Below, piece after piece: positions 8,705 through 16,825 of a DNA stretch of 64,000 nucleotides. This DNA comes from an uncultured Isosphaeraceae bacterium (GTDB taxonomy: Bacteria; Planctomycetota; Planctomycetia; Isosphaerales; Isosphaeraceae): the NCBI GenBank assembly GCA_945957605.1, contig CAMFLR010000019.1:96971-160970 (forward strand). Reading direction: 5' to 3'. Made by a program: the position numbers and the translations under genes. The notes below the pieces were generated by a model that did no database searches, had not been told where the DNA came from, and saw only the letters and a program-made list of their open reading frames with translations. How positions within the stretch are numbered: position 1 is the stretch's first letter; the number at the start of each line of letters is the position of its first letter.

Positions 8705-10606
8705 TTGCCGCTACAAATCGCACCAGACGTATTGAACCTTCTCGAAACGGCAACGTTTAGCGGCGACATAATGATGCTCGCCCGCCAGCTTGAACGAAAA
8801 GAATACATCGCCGTGAACAAGGCGATCGAGGCACTCGGCGGAAAGTGGAACACTAAGCGCAAATGCCATGTCTTTCCGGGCGACGCACGTACGATCGTCC
8901 AGGGATTGACGAAGACCGAGAAGCCCACTCTGCCGCACAAGAATCCATTGGCGTTCTTCCCAACGCCAACCGAGCTGGTCGAGCTGATGCTCTCGGTTGC
9001 AGAAGAGGACCTTGGACAATGCGAGGGCCGGCCATCCCGAGTGCTCGAGCCCTCCGCCGGCGACGGCCGGATCATTCGCGGGATACTCGAGCGCTACCCC
9101 AAGGCCGAGGTAACAGCGGTCGAGCTGGACGGCAGCCGCGCCGGCGCCTGTCAGACCGTTGTGGGCTCGCGCGGCCGAGTGTTCGCCGCCGACTTCCTGA
9201 CCTGGAACGCGGGAGTCGACGAGAAAGGAGAGCCGAAGCGTTTCGAGCTGGTGGTAACGAATCCACCGTTCAGCGTCGAGGAATTCTCCAATTGCTGGGC
9301 GGATCACCTGGCCCGCGCCTGGGAGCTGCTTGCGGTAGGCGGCCAGATCGTTGCCATCGCTCCGTCTTCGGTGAAGAACGGGGCAGTCGGGAAGGTGTTC
9401 AAGGTCGCCGAGCTGGTGCGAAAGCACGGCTCGGTGCTGTGCGACAACCCGCCGGAGACGTTCGCGGAATCAGGGACCAAAGTGAACACCGTCCTGCTGA
9501 GCCTGCGCAAGCCCGCGGACGACAAGGCCGAGCCTCTGCTCAACTCTTACGAGGCCAAGCGGGCTGCGCGGGCGGATCGCCTGGCTGAGCGAGCCCGCAA
9601 ACTCGAGCGCGAGGCGGACCGGGCAAGCGAACGGGCTTGGAAGTCGATCGAGCAGATCCCGCCAGGCCAGCCGATCCTTGTCGGCCACCACAGTGAGAAA
9701 CGGCATCGCCGCGACCTCGCCAAGCATGACAACGCGATGCGCAAGGCCTGCGACCTTCGTGACCAGGCGGCGGAGGCCTCGCATCGTGCGTTGGCTGCGT
9801 CGCTGAACACCTCTATCAGTTCGGACGACCCGGACGCCGTTCGCAAGCTTCGGGAGAAGCTCGAAGGACTCGCGCGCGACCAGGCGCGGTTCAAGACGGT
9901 TAACGCGGCGATCCGGAGGAAAGACACCGCGGCGGGCGATCGAGCGCTTGCCGAACTTGGCTGCACGCCCGAGCAGATTGCCAAGTTGCGGACGCCAGAC
10001 TTCTGCGGACGGATCGGCATCCCGGATTACGTACTGTCGAACAACAACGGGAATATGCGGCGGATTCGGGAGCGGATTGAGCAACTCGAGCGCGCACGGG
10101 AAAGGCAGGGGAGGCCCGACCGGCGGATCGAGGCGATTGGATGCACGGTGCGGGATAACGTCGAGGCGAACCGGTTGCAACTTGAGTTTGACAGCCGGCC
10201 AAACAAGGAGATTGTCGAGGCACTGAAGCGGAATGGGTTTCGGTGGGCGCCGTCGGAGCAAGCCTGGCAGCGGCAGCGGAACAATGCGGCCGAGCATGCT
10301 GTTGGGTATGTCGCGACGAGGTTTGGCGGGACGGTGCAAGAACCTCAATCTGTCGCCGAGGCCCGACCAGTGCGGCTACCAGCCCCGTCGGCTGACTCCC
10401 ACGCGCTTTCTCTTCCCTACTATCCTTCGCCGCCTCCTGTCGCCACCGAGTCGGCTGAGCAATACTCAACCGTCTTCGAGAACAGTCTGACGAGCAACGA
10501 CTATTATGAACTGCCGTTTCGGCTGGTTGGGATGGCAAAGCATCCGAGCGTTACCGCATCGCAAGCACAGCGGCGGGATATGGCGGGGCAACTCACGATG
10601 TTCTGA
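8705..10606 (+). CDS. N6-adenine DNA methyltransferase fused to a DUF3560-like domain
   Basis: This is a protein of about 633 residues. A small N-terminal domain (EALGGKWNTKRKCHVFPGD, near residue 40) precedes the methyltransferase core. The core has motif I LEPSAGDGR (about residue 114) for SAM binding and motif IV NPPF (about residue 185), the catalytic motif of N6-adenine or N4-cytosine enzymes. The central helical region carries GHHSEKRHRRDL, typical of DUF3560. The C-terminus has NGFRWAPSEQAWQRQ, common in phage and plasmid proteins of this type. I prefer the TTG start because GGAGG lies 7 bases before it; an in-frame ATG at 8678 lacks a site. It probably modifies phage DNA against host restriction. 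Confidence 0.82.
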   Translation: MPLQIAPDVLNLLETATFSGDIMMLARQLERKEYIAVNKAIEALGGKWNTKRKCHVFPGDARTIVQGLTKTEKPTLPHKNPLAFFPTPTELVELMLSVAEEDLGQCEGRPSRVLEPSAGDGRIIRGILERYPKAEVTAVELDGSRAGACQTVVGSRGRVFAADFLTWNAGVDEKGEPKRFELVVTNPPFSVEEFSNCWADHLARAWELLAVGGQIVAIAPSSVKNGAVGKVFKVAELVRKHGSVLCDNPPETFAESGTKVNTVLLSLRKPADDKAEPLLNSYEAKRAARADRLAERARKLEREADRASERAWKSIEQIPPGQPILVGHHSEKRHRRDLAKHDNAMRKACDLRDQAAEASHRALAASLNTSISSDDPDAVRKLREKLEGLARDQARFKTVNAAIRRKDTAAGDRALAELGCTPEQIAKLRTPDFCGRIGIPDYVLSNNNGNMRRIRERIEQLERARERQGRPDRRIEAIGCTVRDNVEANRLQLEFDSRPNKEIVEALKRNGFRWAPSEQAWQRQRNNAAEHAVGYVATRFGGTVQEPQSVAEARPVRLPAPSADSHALSLPYYPSPPPVATESAEQYSTVFENSLTSNDYYELPFRLVGMAKHPSVTASQAQRRDMAGQLTMF

Positions 10607-10659
10607 ACAACCCCAGCTCTAAACATCATACGAGCAACAATCGATTGAGAACCCATGCG

Positions 10660-11622
10660 TTAACTGGAGCTGTTTTCGCCCATAGCGTTTTCGGCTTCCG
10701 CATCAATAAGTAAATAAGTCACGCGAACCGGACCTCCTACCGGTGTTAAAGTTGTCTTCTCAAGCGTGGCAACGCAACGATGATTCGTCAGGGCGCTAAT
10801 ACGGTCAAGATCAGGCTCGGTGAGACCCTCGGCTGCTGAACCTGTTATCAGCGAGCCGTCATCAAGTAGCAGATCAAACACCGTCGTCTCGCGTGTTAGG
10901 CCCCTGAACTTACCTTTGAGTTCGATCTCTTCCGATTGCACTTCTCTTTCGAGGCGCTCGGACGCGATTCTGATTCGTTGACTACTTATAACGCTGGACG
11001 GACGGTCCGAGAAAGCGATCCGCAGTTCAGCACCGTAGTTTACCAGCGTATTCAGGAACTTCTTCATAGGTTGGAACACACGCGGCGAGATCCCCGCGAT
11101 TTCGCTGTCTGCTGTCGGGTCCTCGCTGCTGACAGTTTCGAGAACGTTTGTGATCTCGCGAAGCGCCTGAGTATGGACGGAGATCACCGTCCCATCGGAG
11201 CCTGGCTGTGGTACGAACTCCAGGCCGAAGGAGCCGCGTGGCGTGCCAATGAAAAGTAGCGACGGGGTTTGTGAGCCACGAGGGCGTCGCGAACGTCCCG
11301 TCTCTCGAGCGGCTGATCTCTCGTGAAAAAGCGCCTGCTCTGCGAACATCCGCTCATACTGGATTAACGACTCGCCTGCCAAGGAAGCTCGAACGCCAGT
11401 AGTTCCCTGAACCCCGCCGCCCTTCAGAAACAGGGCGACTCTAGGCGGCGGTGACTGTGCCGACTGTAATGCGTCTATCGTGGCCCCTGAATAGTCTATC
11501 TCAGTCTGAACGGCGTCGATGCGTTGCCCCAGTTGCTCTGCAATAAAATCGTGGCCCTGGGACTCTTTCAGGAGCCGATCGAGCTGAGCCTTTTGAAAGT
11601 TAAGAAATTCGTGATCGTTCAT
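10660..11622 (-). CDS. Unknown protein, second gene of a leftward pair with a nucleotidyltransferase
   Basis: This is a 320-residue protein with a predicted N-terminal coiled region (residues 5-45). A central segment reads LLFIGTPRGSFGLEF near residue 125. A C-terminal beta-rich part contains FRGLTRETTVFDLLLDDGSL. I cannot name the family. It overlaps the preceding nucleotidyltransferase-like gene by 4 bases, so the two are translated together. They run against the surrounding phage genes, which suggests expression from the lysogen. A defence or toxin-antitoxin role is a guess from context only. Confidence 0.72.
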   Translation of the reverse strand: MNDHEFLNFQKAQLDRLLKESQGHDFIAEQLGQRIDAVQTEIDYSGATIDALQSAQSPPPRVALFLKGGGVQGTTGVRASLAGESLIQYERMFAEQALFHERSAARETGRSRRPRGSQTPSLLFIGTPRGSFGLEFVPQPGSDGTVISVHTQALREITNVLETVSSEDPTADSEIAGISPRVFQPMKKFLNTLVNYGAELRIAFSDRPSSVISSQRIRIASERLEREVQSEEIELKGKFRGLTRETTVFDLLLDDGSLITGSAAEGLTEPDLDRISALTNHRCVATLEKTTLTPVGGPVRVTYLLIDAEAENAMGENSSS

Positions 11623-12176
11623 GGTAGGTTTCCAAGAAATGCCTTCGCAGCAGCGTCTTCGGCCGGATCGCTCAACTCCACAGACAGCATCCCTTTCCAG
11701 GTGCTATCGCGACGGTGTGAAAACAGGCCGTACCAATAGCGGGAAAGATTTATTAGAAGTCGAGGATCGATCCCGAGCGGAACTATAAAATGGTCTACAT
11801 GATGGGTGGCTTTGATCCCCGCACGATCGATGAGCCATCGATTTGCTGCGAGTAATGTATTCATTTCGGTCTTTGTAGACGGATTAGAGGTGAATGTAAC
11901 TACATCAATATCACCTGGAGGGCGTCCTGAATGGGTTTCGACGTCTTCTACGAAACTTCCATCCAACCATTGGAATCCGCTGATGCTTAGAGAGAATAAC
12001 TGTTCACGAAGCGCGAGATAGCCGTGAAGAATTTCAAGACGACGTGGTGAAACGGCAAATCGTTGACACAACTCGAGTACCGTGCATTCATAAGGCGAGT
12101 GGTGCGTTCCAAGCGCCGGATTGCCGAGATGCGGCGGTAGTACCGACGAAATCGAATCAAAAGGAGGAATAGGCAT
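11619..12176 (-). CDS. DUF6932-like nucleotidyltransferase-fold protein
   Basis: This 185-residue protein starts MPIPPFDSISSVLPPHLG, a beginning typical of DUF6932-type proteins; the longer upstream reading adds an unrelated extension. Residues about 75-100 contain DGSFVEDVE and, ten residues later, GDIDVVTF, which match the GSx...DxD pattern of minimal nucleotidyltransferases. The active-site aspartates of GDIDVV are present. It is the first gene of a leftward two-gene operon. Such enzymes can add nucleotides to RNA or protein targets; the target here is unknown. Confidence 0.72.
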   Translation of the reverse strand: MPIPPFDSISSVLPPHLGNPALGTHHSPYECTVLELCQRFAVSPRRLEILHGYLALREQLFSLSISGFQWLDGSFVEDVETHSGRPPGDIDVVTFTSNPSTKTEMNTLLAANRWLIDRAGIKATHHVDHFIVPLGIDPRLLINLSRYWYGLFSHRRDSTWKGMLSVELSDPAEDAAAKAFLGNLP

Positions 12177-12730
12177 TGTAAGCTGTTTACAGAGGAATGA
12201 GAAATTCGGCTGAGCATCTACTGCTATTATTGGCAAGCCTGTTTCTCGAAACAAGCAGCCAAGGACGGCTCGGAGCATATAGAGCCATTGATACGAATGA
12301 TTCTCGGTGTGATTGTCGGCTTTACTGCAAGGTTTCCCCAAAAAATTTTCATGGAAAGTCGCTTTCTAGGCGAAATGGCAGAAATGACGAATGTACCCAG
12401 TGGAATATCGCCCGTAAGTCCGGATACGGGAGCTCTTCGGTGACGGTGACTCCTTCGAACCTCGCCATGAACATCCGTCAGTAAAGGATAGGGGCGGGAT
12501 CGAAAAGCACTGTTCCCCGCAAGGCCCAGGATTTCCTTCCACCTGGTTCGAACGATTGTTTCAGTCTGGACTGGAAATTCCATAAAAAGATCGTATGACC
12601 GATCACTGATAACTTTCGCTGCTGAGTTTTTTGATCCCTTGGACGCCCAAGGGTTTAGACCGAGCCAATCGCGGATAACTTTCGCCCCCGTCTTTAAGAG
12701 GGAAACGGGCGAGCGTTTCGAGGGCGTGCG
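12177..12730. other. Non-coding or degenerate stretch
   Basis: No convincing gene is visible in about 550 bases between the leftward pair and the rightward genes. It contains a 12-bp direct repeat GATAACTTTCGC at 12608 and 12674. A small perfect hairpin, CCCTTGG-acg-CCAAGGG-like, lies near 12637-12652. The long minus-strand frame here has no domain-like sequence. The promoter of the leftward pair is expected in its left part. Confidence 0.4.
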
Positions 12731-12961
12731 ATGCGGCTGCGCGATGAAGCCACAATCCGGTTGCGGAACGAGTCCTGGCGCGTCCGCGTCGACGTTGGCC
12801 TGACCAACGGGCTCGGTGGTTTCTCGCGTCACACCGTTTCAGAAATCGCCGCCGAAACAGGCCTGTCACCTCAGCACATTCGAGCGGGCATCCGCGCAGC
12901 GCGGAGAATCCGGAGGCAAGTGCATGAGGTCTGTAGCTTCCAGGCGCTCGTTACCACCTGA
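12731..12961 (+). CDS. Small helix-turn-helix protein
   Basis: This 76-residue basic protein has a central helix-turn-helix-like segment, HTVSEIAAETGLSPQHIRAG (about residues 35-54), followed by RAARRIRR. A GAGG precedes the ATG at 8 bases, and third codon positions are GC-rich like neighbouring genes. It overlaps the next gene. It may be a DNA-binding regulator of the following operon; no family is recognised. Confidence 0.45.
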   Translation: MRLRDEATIRLRNESWRVRVDVGLTNGLGGFSRHTVSEIAAETGLSPQHIRAGIRAARRIRRQVHEVCSFQALVTT

Positions 12962-13526
12962 CGTTTACTGGTGGGTGCCAGAACCAACCGTGTTTCTTAC
13001 CGGCCCAAACCCACTCATTCCGCCACATGAGTTGGCGCGACGAGGCGAACAAAGCTGCCCGCTGTGCAGCGGCGCCGTTCGCGACCGCCTCGACCACGTG
13101 GGCGACGGGATTTCGACCAGGCTTGAGCCCACGATCGTCTACTGCCTCCAGTGCGACGGCATGGACCCGCGTCACGAGCCACGACTCGAGCACCAACGCA
13201 TCGAGACAGGGGCAATCGAAACCGAGCGTCAGCAAGCAGCCGACGACGCCGAAGCGCTCGAGTCGGCGATCAGCCGGGCCGACGGCATCCAGCTTACCGA
13301 ACTTGAACGCCGGCGGATCTGGCTCGGCAATCAGCCGATCACGTCCGACCTCGAACGCGAGCCCAACAACCTCGCACGGATGGGTCGCGAGTTCCTTCGA
13401 GCAATCGATCAGTTGCCAGACTTCTCGATCGAGCTCGACCGCCGCGGACGCATGAAGAGGCCGAAGCATGTCTCGATCCAGGATGTCGATGATCTTGCGC
13501 TATGCCGGCCTGGTGATCTCGCCTGA
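12924..13526 (+). CDS. Zinc-ribbon protein of unknown function
   Basis: This 200-residue protein starts at an ATG preceded by CGGAGG at 8 bases. Two cysteine pairs, CPLC (about residue 44) and CLQC (about residue 73), form a plausible zinc ribbon, followed by an acidic helical part with many Glu and Arg residues. It overlaps the small HTH gene by 38 bases. Function and family are not recognised. Confidence 0.65.
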   Translation: MRSVASRRSLPPDVYWWVPEPTVFLTGPNPLIPPHELARRGEQSCPLCSGAVRDRLDHVGDGISTRLEPTIVYCLQCDGMDPRHEPRLEHQRIETGAIETERQQAADDAEALESAISRADGIQLTELERRRIWLGNQPITSDLEREPNNLARMGREFLRAIDQLPDFSIELDRRGRMKRPKHVSIQDVDDLALCRPGDLA

Positions 13527-13664
13527 GTTGGTCGCCTTTTTGATGTGCGTATTGCCGCTAGTTTGCGGCCTCAGTTTTCAAGAGTCGGTCGACGCTCAAC
13601 GCTGAGTGCCGCAGTCGCGACACGTTCAAGGCTTTGCTGAACCCAAATAGCCAGGGAGCCAGCG

Positions 13665-13889
13665 ATGAGCAGCGAGCCCGAGCGGATGACAGATAGCTTA
13701 CCGGTTTCGGCGAAGGCAAAGCTCATCGCTGGGTTCCTGGCCATCGCCGGCGGCTTTGTGCACTTTCATGGCCGCGTCTCAAAGCTCGAAAACTCGTCTC
13801 CACCACCAAAGGCCGCCAAGTGCCCGTGCGCCGACGGCTCGTGCAAGTGTTGTGTTCCTCCAATCGTTACACCGAGGGCGCCCGCATGA
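13665..13889 (+). CDS. Small membrane protein with a cysteine-rich tail
   Basis: This 74-residue protein has one transmembrane segment (AKLIAGFLAIAGGFVHFHG, residues 18-36). A proline-rich cytosolic or periplasmic tail follows with CPCADGSCKCC near the end. Its stop overlaps the next start (ATGA). Size, topology and position next to two other membrane proteins suggest a lysis or envelope role, but no holin family is recognised. Confidence 0.65.
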   Translation: MSSEPERMTDSLPVSAKAKLIAGFLAIAGGFVHFHGRVSKLENSSPPPKAAKCPCADGSCKCCVPPIVTPRAPA

Positions 13890-14080
13890 AGTTCTTCAAA
13901 GCGTTCGGTGAGCTTGTCGCCGGTCTCATCGTGTTCGTCATCCTCGTTCTCGCCGCGCTGGCGTTCACTGGCTGCACGGTCGAAACGGCCTCCAACAACA
14001 CCCGCACCGTTCCTGAGCGGCGTGTGATCGTCGAGCACGATCGCCCCGTGATTTACCGTGAAATTCACCCCAGGCGGTGA
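13886..14080 (+). CDS. Small membrane or lipoprotein, possible spanin-like
   Basis: This 64-residue protein starts MKFFKAFGELVAGLIVFVILVLAALAFTGC. The hydrophobic stretch ends in FTGC, a fair lipobox with cysteine at residue 30. The short tail is charged (PERRVIVEHDRPV). The start overlaps the previous stop. The position among small membrane genes would fit an outer-membrane spanin, though this is inference. The tail is shorter than that of most spanins. Confidence 0.6.
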   Translation: MKFFKAFGELVAGLIVFVILVLAALAFTGCTVETASNNTRTVPERRVIVEHDRPVIYREIHPRR

Positions 14081-14083
14081 CCA

Positions 14084-14527
14084 GTGGCGGCCCTGCTACT
14101 CGCACTCGAGATATTCGCGGGGAGGGTCGTGTTGAGCTTTCTGCAGAACTGGCTTACGCCGCCAGCGGTGCCTTCGTTAAGGCTTCCTATCCCGCTCCGT
14201 TACGTGCCCGGCGTCAAACAGCCCGTTGAGGCCGTTTGCCGGGCTTTTTTCTTTATCGGCGCGAAGTGCGGGTTCGACCTCGGCTTCGTGCTCGGCCTGG
14301 TCGTGGCGTTCTTCCTTTGCGCCTGCTGGTGGAGCTTCACGGCACACCTTCGGCGCCGCGAGCGGATTCAGCTACGGAGTGAACGTCGCAATGCAATCGA
14401 GTCGCGACGTCAACGACACAACCACGAAAACACGTGCCGCTGTGGCGCGTGCCGTTCCCCGTCCCGATACCACCGGCATCACCTCGAAAGGCACTCGTCG
14501 TGCGAAGACTATCGCTACCATCGTTGA
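14084..14527 (+). CDS. Small membrane protein with basic cytoplasmic tail, holin-like
   Basis: This 147-residue protein uses a GTG start 3 bases after the previous stop. Hydrophobic segments cover about residues 2-20 and 53-85 (FFFIGAKCGFDLGFVLGLVV then AFFLCACWWSF). A strongly basic, His- and Cys-containing tail follows. It overlaps the next gene by 28 bases. Two membrane segments and a charged tail resemble holins in outline only. Confidence 0.55.
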   Translation: MAALLLALEIFAGRVVLSFLQNWLTPPAVPSLRLPIPLRYVPGVKQPVEAVCRAFFFIGAKCGFDLGFVLGLVVAFFLCACWWSFTAHLRRRERIQLRSERRNAIESRRQRHNHENTCRCGACRSPSRYHRHHLERHSSCEDYRYHR

Positions 14528-16125
14528 CTCTCCTCGCGATCGTCGCGGTTTCGACGATGGTGCGAGAGGCCCAATCCGCTGTCGAAGTGCTCTATTTCAA
14601 GTCTGACTTGTGCGCGCCATGCAGGCAGGCACTACCGATTGTCAACGCGGTGCACAGTGAGTCGCATCCGATTCGGATCATCGACAGCAACGAAGAGCAC
14701 GCGCTTTTCACGCAGTACAAAGTCGACGCGACTCCCACGTTCATTGCGATCGAAGACGGGACTGAGATTCGTCGCGCCGAGGGGGTGCTTCACGAGCGCG
14801 ATTTGCGGGCGATGTTCGCGCCCGGACCCGTTCGACCCAAGCCATCGCCTCAGTCCGAGCCGGCCAGCGCACTGAAGAATCCTTCGCCCTATGCGACGGC
14901 CGTACGTCTTCGAGCTGGCATTCCCGGGCGAAAAGAAGAGGCCGTTGGATCCGGCACGGTGGTCGATAGCAACGGCGACAGCGCAGTCGTTTTGACGTGC
15001 GGCCACCTTTTCAAAAGCCGCTCGATCGTGCCGATTGAAGTCGAACTCTTCGACGGAGTGGTCGGAGGTCCGAAGCGAAATCAGGTCACCTACCGCGGCG
15101 AGAGCTATCCCGGCGAACTGATCGGAATCGACCGCGACTCTGACGTCGCCCTCGTGCGAATCAGGCCCGGCAAATCGCTGCCATGCTCTCCAGTTGTGCC
15201 GGCAAGCTATATTCCGTCGGTTGGGATGTCGGTCCGATCTTACGGCTGCTCGAAGGGCGACGACGCCACGGGCTGGGCAATTACCATCGTTCGCGCGAGC
15301 GACGTAAAACGACTGGAGGGCGGCGGTAAATACGCATGCATCGAGACGAATTACGCACCGATCGAAGGTCGTTCCGGCGGTGGTCTTTTCACTGACGACG
15401 GCTACGTTCTCGGCGTGTGCGGCTACGCAGACCCGCAATCAAAGACAGGGCTTTATGCCGCGCCAACGTCGATTCGTCGTTTGCTCTCAATGAATCGCTT
15501 GGATCACGTTTTCGAAGGGCGCAAGCCCATCGAGAAGCGACCAATCGCCGCGCTCGAGGCCCCAAGCAAAGTGGTCCGTAAGCTTGGTGAGATCATCACG
15601 GCTCCGTTAAAGAATGACCGCGAAGAGGGTAACGGCGAGAAGGCCGAGTTGTCCGACGCGACATTCAAACCGCAGCCAAAACAAGAGGCTGCGGCCAAGG
15701 AAGAACCAGCAGCCCCGGCAACGCCTCCTGTCACGACTTCGCCAGTTGTGCCACCTGCTCAATCAGGGATCGTGCTCGACGCTGGCCATAAAACTCTGAT
15801 TGGGATCGTCGCTGCGGTCATCCTCGGGTTGCTCGTGTGGCCGCATCGCGTGGAGCTCTGGGCTTGGATCACGCGAGCCGAACGACGCGCCGAAGCTGCT
15901 GCTGGCCGAGCCGCGCGAAGCGCGGGGCGGCTCATCTCGTTCTCGGAAGAAGATGAGGATGACGAGATTGACCGACTGACAACCAAGCTGGCAACGAAGC
16001 TCGAAGAGCGGGAAGAGTCCGAGCGTAGGGCGGCCAACCGCCAGGCCCGCAAGGATCGCATCGCAAAGGCGGCTGCGGAAATCAACGCCAAGCTTTCGCC
16101 TGCTGCTGACGCCCCAAAAGCATAA
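14500..16125 (+). CDS. Secreted thioredoxin-like domain fused to a trypsin-like serine protease with a C-terminal membrane anchor
   Basis: This protein has about 541 residues. The GTG start (AAGG at 6 bases) puts a signal peptide at the N-terminus. Residues 30-110 form a thioredoxin-like domain with a CAPC active site (about residue 38) and the cis-proline motif ATPTF. Residues 140-330 form a trypsin-like protease: His in TCGHLF (about 168), Asp in DSDVALV (about 214), Ser in GRSGGGLF (about 290). A Pro/Ala linker precedes a transmembrane helix (about 432-448) and a charged coiled-coil tail. This would be a membrane-held redox-protease. Thioredoxin-trypsin proteins occur in planctomycetes; here one is phage-borne. 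Confidence 0.85.
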   Translation: MRRLSLPSLTLLAIVAVSTMVREAQSAVEVLYFKSDLCAPCRQALPIVNAVHSESHPIRIIDSNEEHALFTQYKVDATPTFIAIEDGTEIRRAEGVLHERDLRAMFAPGPVRPKPSPQSEPASALKNPSPYATAVRLRAGIPGRKEEAVGSGTVVDSNGDSAVVLTCGHLFKSRSIVPIEVELFDGVVGGPKRNQVTYRGESYPGELIGIDRDSDVALVRIRPGKSLPCSPVVPASYIPSVGMSVRSYGCSKGDDATGWAITIVRASDVKRLEGGGKYACIETNYAPIEGRSGGGLFTDDGYVLGVCGYADPQSKTGLYAAPTSIRRLLSMNRLDHVFEGRKPIEKRPIAALEAPSKVVRKLGEIITAPLKNDREEGNGEKAELSDATFKPQPKQEAAAKEEPAAPATPPVTTSPVVPPAQSGIVLDAGHKTLIGIVAAVILGLLVWPHRVELWAWITRAERRAEAAAGRAARSAGRLISFSEEDEDDEIDRLTTKLATKLEEREESERRAANRQARKDRIAKAAAEINAKLSPAADAPKA

Positions 16126-16226
16126 ACGGCCGGGGCGTGTGTCCCGGCTGCAATCGTCCGTTCGGATCCACAAGTCAGTACGGTTTCGGATTTCTGGCAA
16201 AGATCGAGCCAGTGAGGAAGTGAACC

Positions 16227-16622
16227 ATGCCCAAGATTTACGGTCCCAAGTTCGATTTCACGGCCGTCGCAGTCCCCGTCGTGACGCCCAAGGCTGTGCC
16301 CGAAATCGCGCTCAAGAACTTCGTGCCCGACACGGAGCCTGTTACCCTCGAGCTTACGGTGAAGCCGTACCAGCTCGTCGACCCGGCCACGCAAGCCGAG
16401 ACGCACAAGCTCACCCGAATCGATGTCGTCTGCCTGGCGCAGGGTTTCCCACTCCCGACGAACCCCGATGACTTGCTCAGCGGCGCGCACCCGAGTGGCA
16501 GCGCAGACACCTCCGCCAACCTGGGCGGCGACTACGCAATCCCGATTCCGAACTCACGCGACGTGGTTGGTGGAGCAGGGGGGATCGGCTCGTTCCAGTC
16601 GATTCTGACGCTCGACGACTGA
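16227..16622 (+). CDS. Unknown 131-residue protein
   Basis: A GAGGAAG ribosome-binding site precedes the ATG. The sequence is beta-rich, proline-rich and acidic (VAVPVVTPKAVPEIALKNF; EPVTLELTVKPYQL) and ends in a Gly-rich segment. No family is recognised. It closes the left operon; an 8-bp hairpin (GTGTCGTT/AACGACAC, 16646-16678) and promoter 2 follow. Confidence 0.6.
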   Translation: MPKIYGPKFDFTAVAVPVVTPKAVPEIALKNFVPDTEPVTLELTVKPYQLVDPATQAETHKLTRIDVVCLAQGFPLPTNPDDLLSGAHPSGSADTSANLGGDYAIPIPNSRDVVGGAGGIGSFQSILTLDD

Positions 16623-16687
16623 AGAGCTCCGGCGATTCAGGGCGAGTGTCGTTGGCTCGAAAAAACAAAAAACGACACGTCATCATA

Positions 16688-16718
16688 TTGACATGCGATG
16701 TTCAAAAGATATAATTAA
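16688..16718 (+). promoter_or_regulatory. Phage promoter 2 (TTGACA-16-TATAATTAA)
   Basis: TTGACA at 16688-16693 and TATAAT at 16710-16715, spacer 16 bp, with the same TATAATTAA extension as promoters 1 and 3. It has a perfect -35 and is the strongest of the three. It drives the clamp-loader gene and possibly the modification and packaging genes beyond. Confidence 0.75.
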
Positions 16719-16825
16719 GGCATAAGCAACAACAAACACAAGCACTGAGCTTGGGGTTGCTTAAAAGACGAGAGCGGAGGCCTGGCCGCCCCCGCCCTCA
16801 GCAGGTAAGACCAATGGAGTCTCAC

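Noticed and set aside
12227..12832. Minus-strand open frame of 201 residues
   Set aside because: No domain-like sequence, it overlaps a better plus-strand HTH frame, and it lacks codon bias; treated as non-coding.
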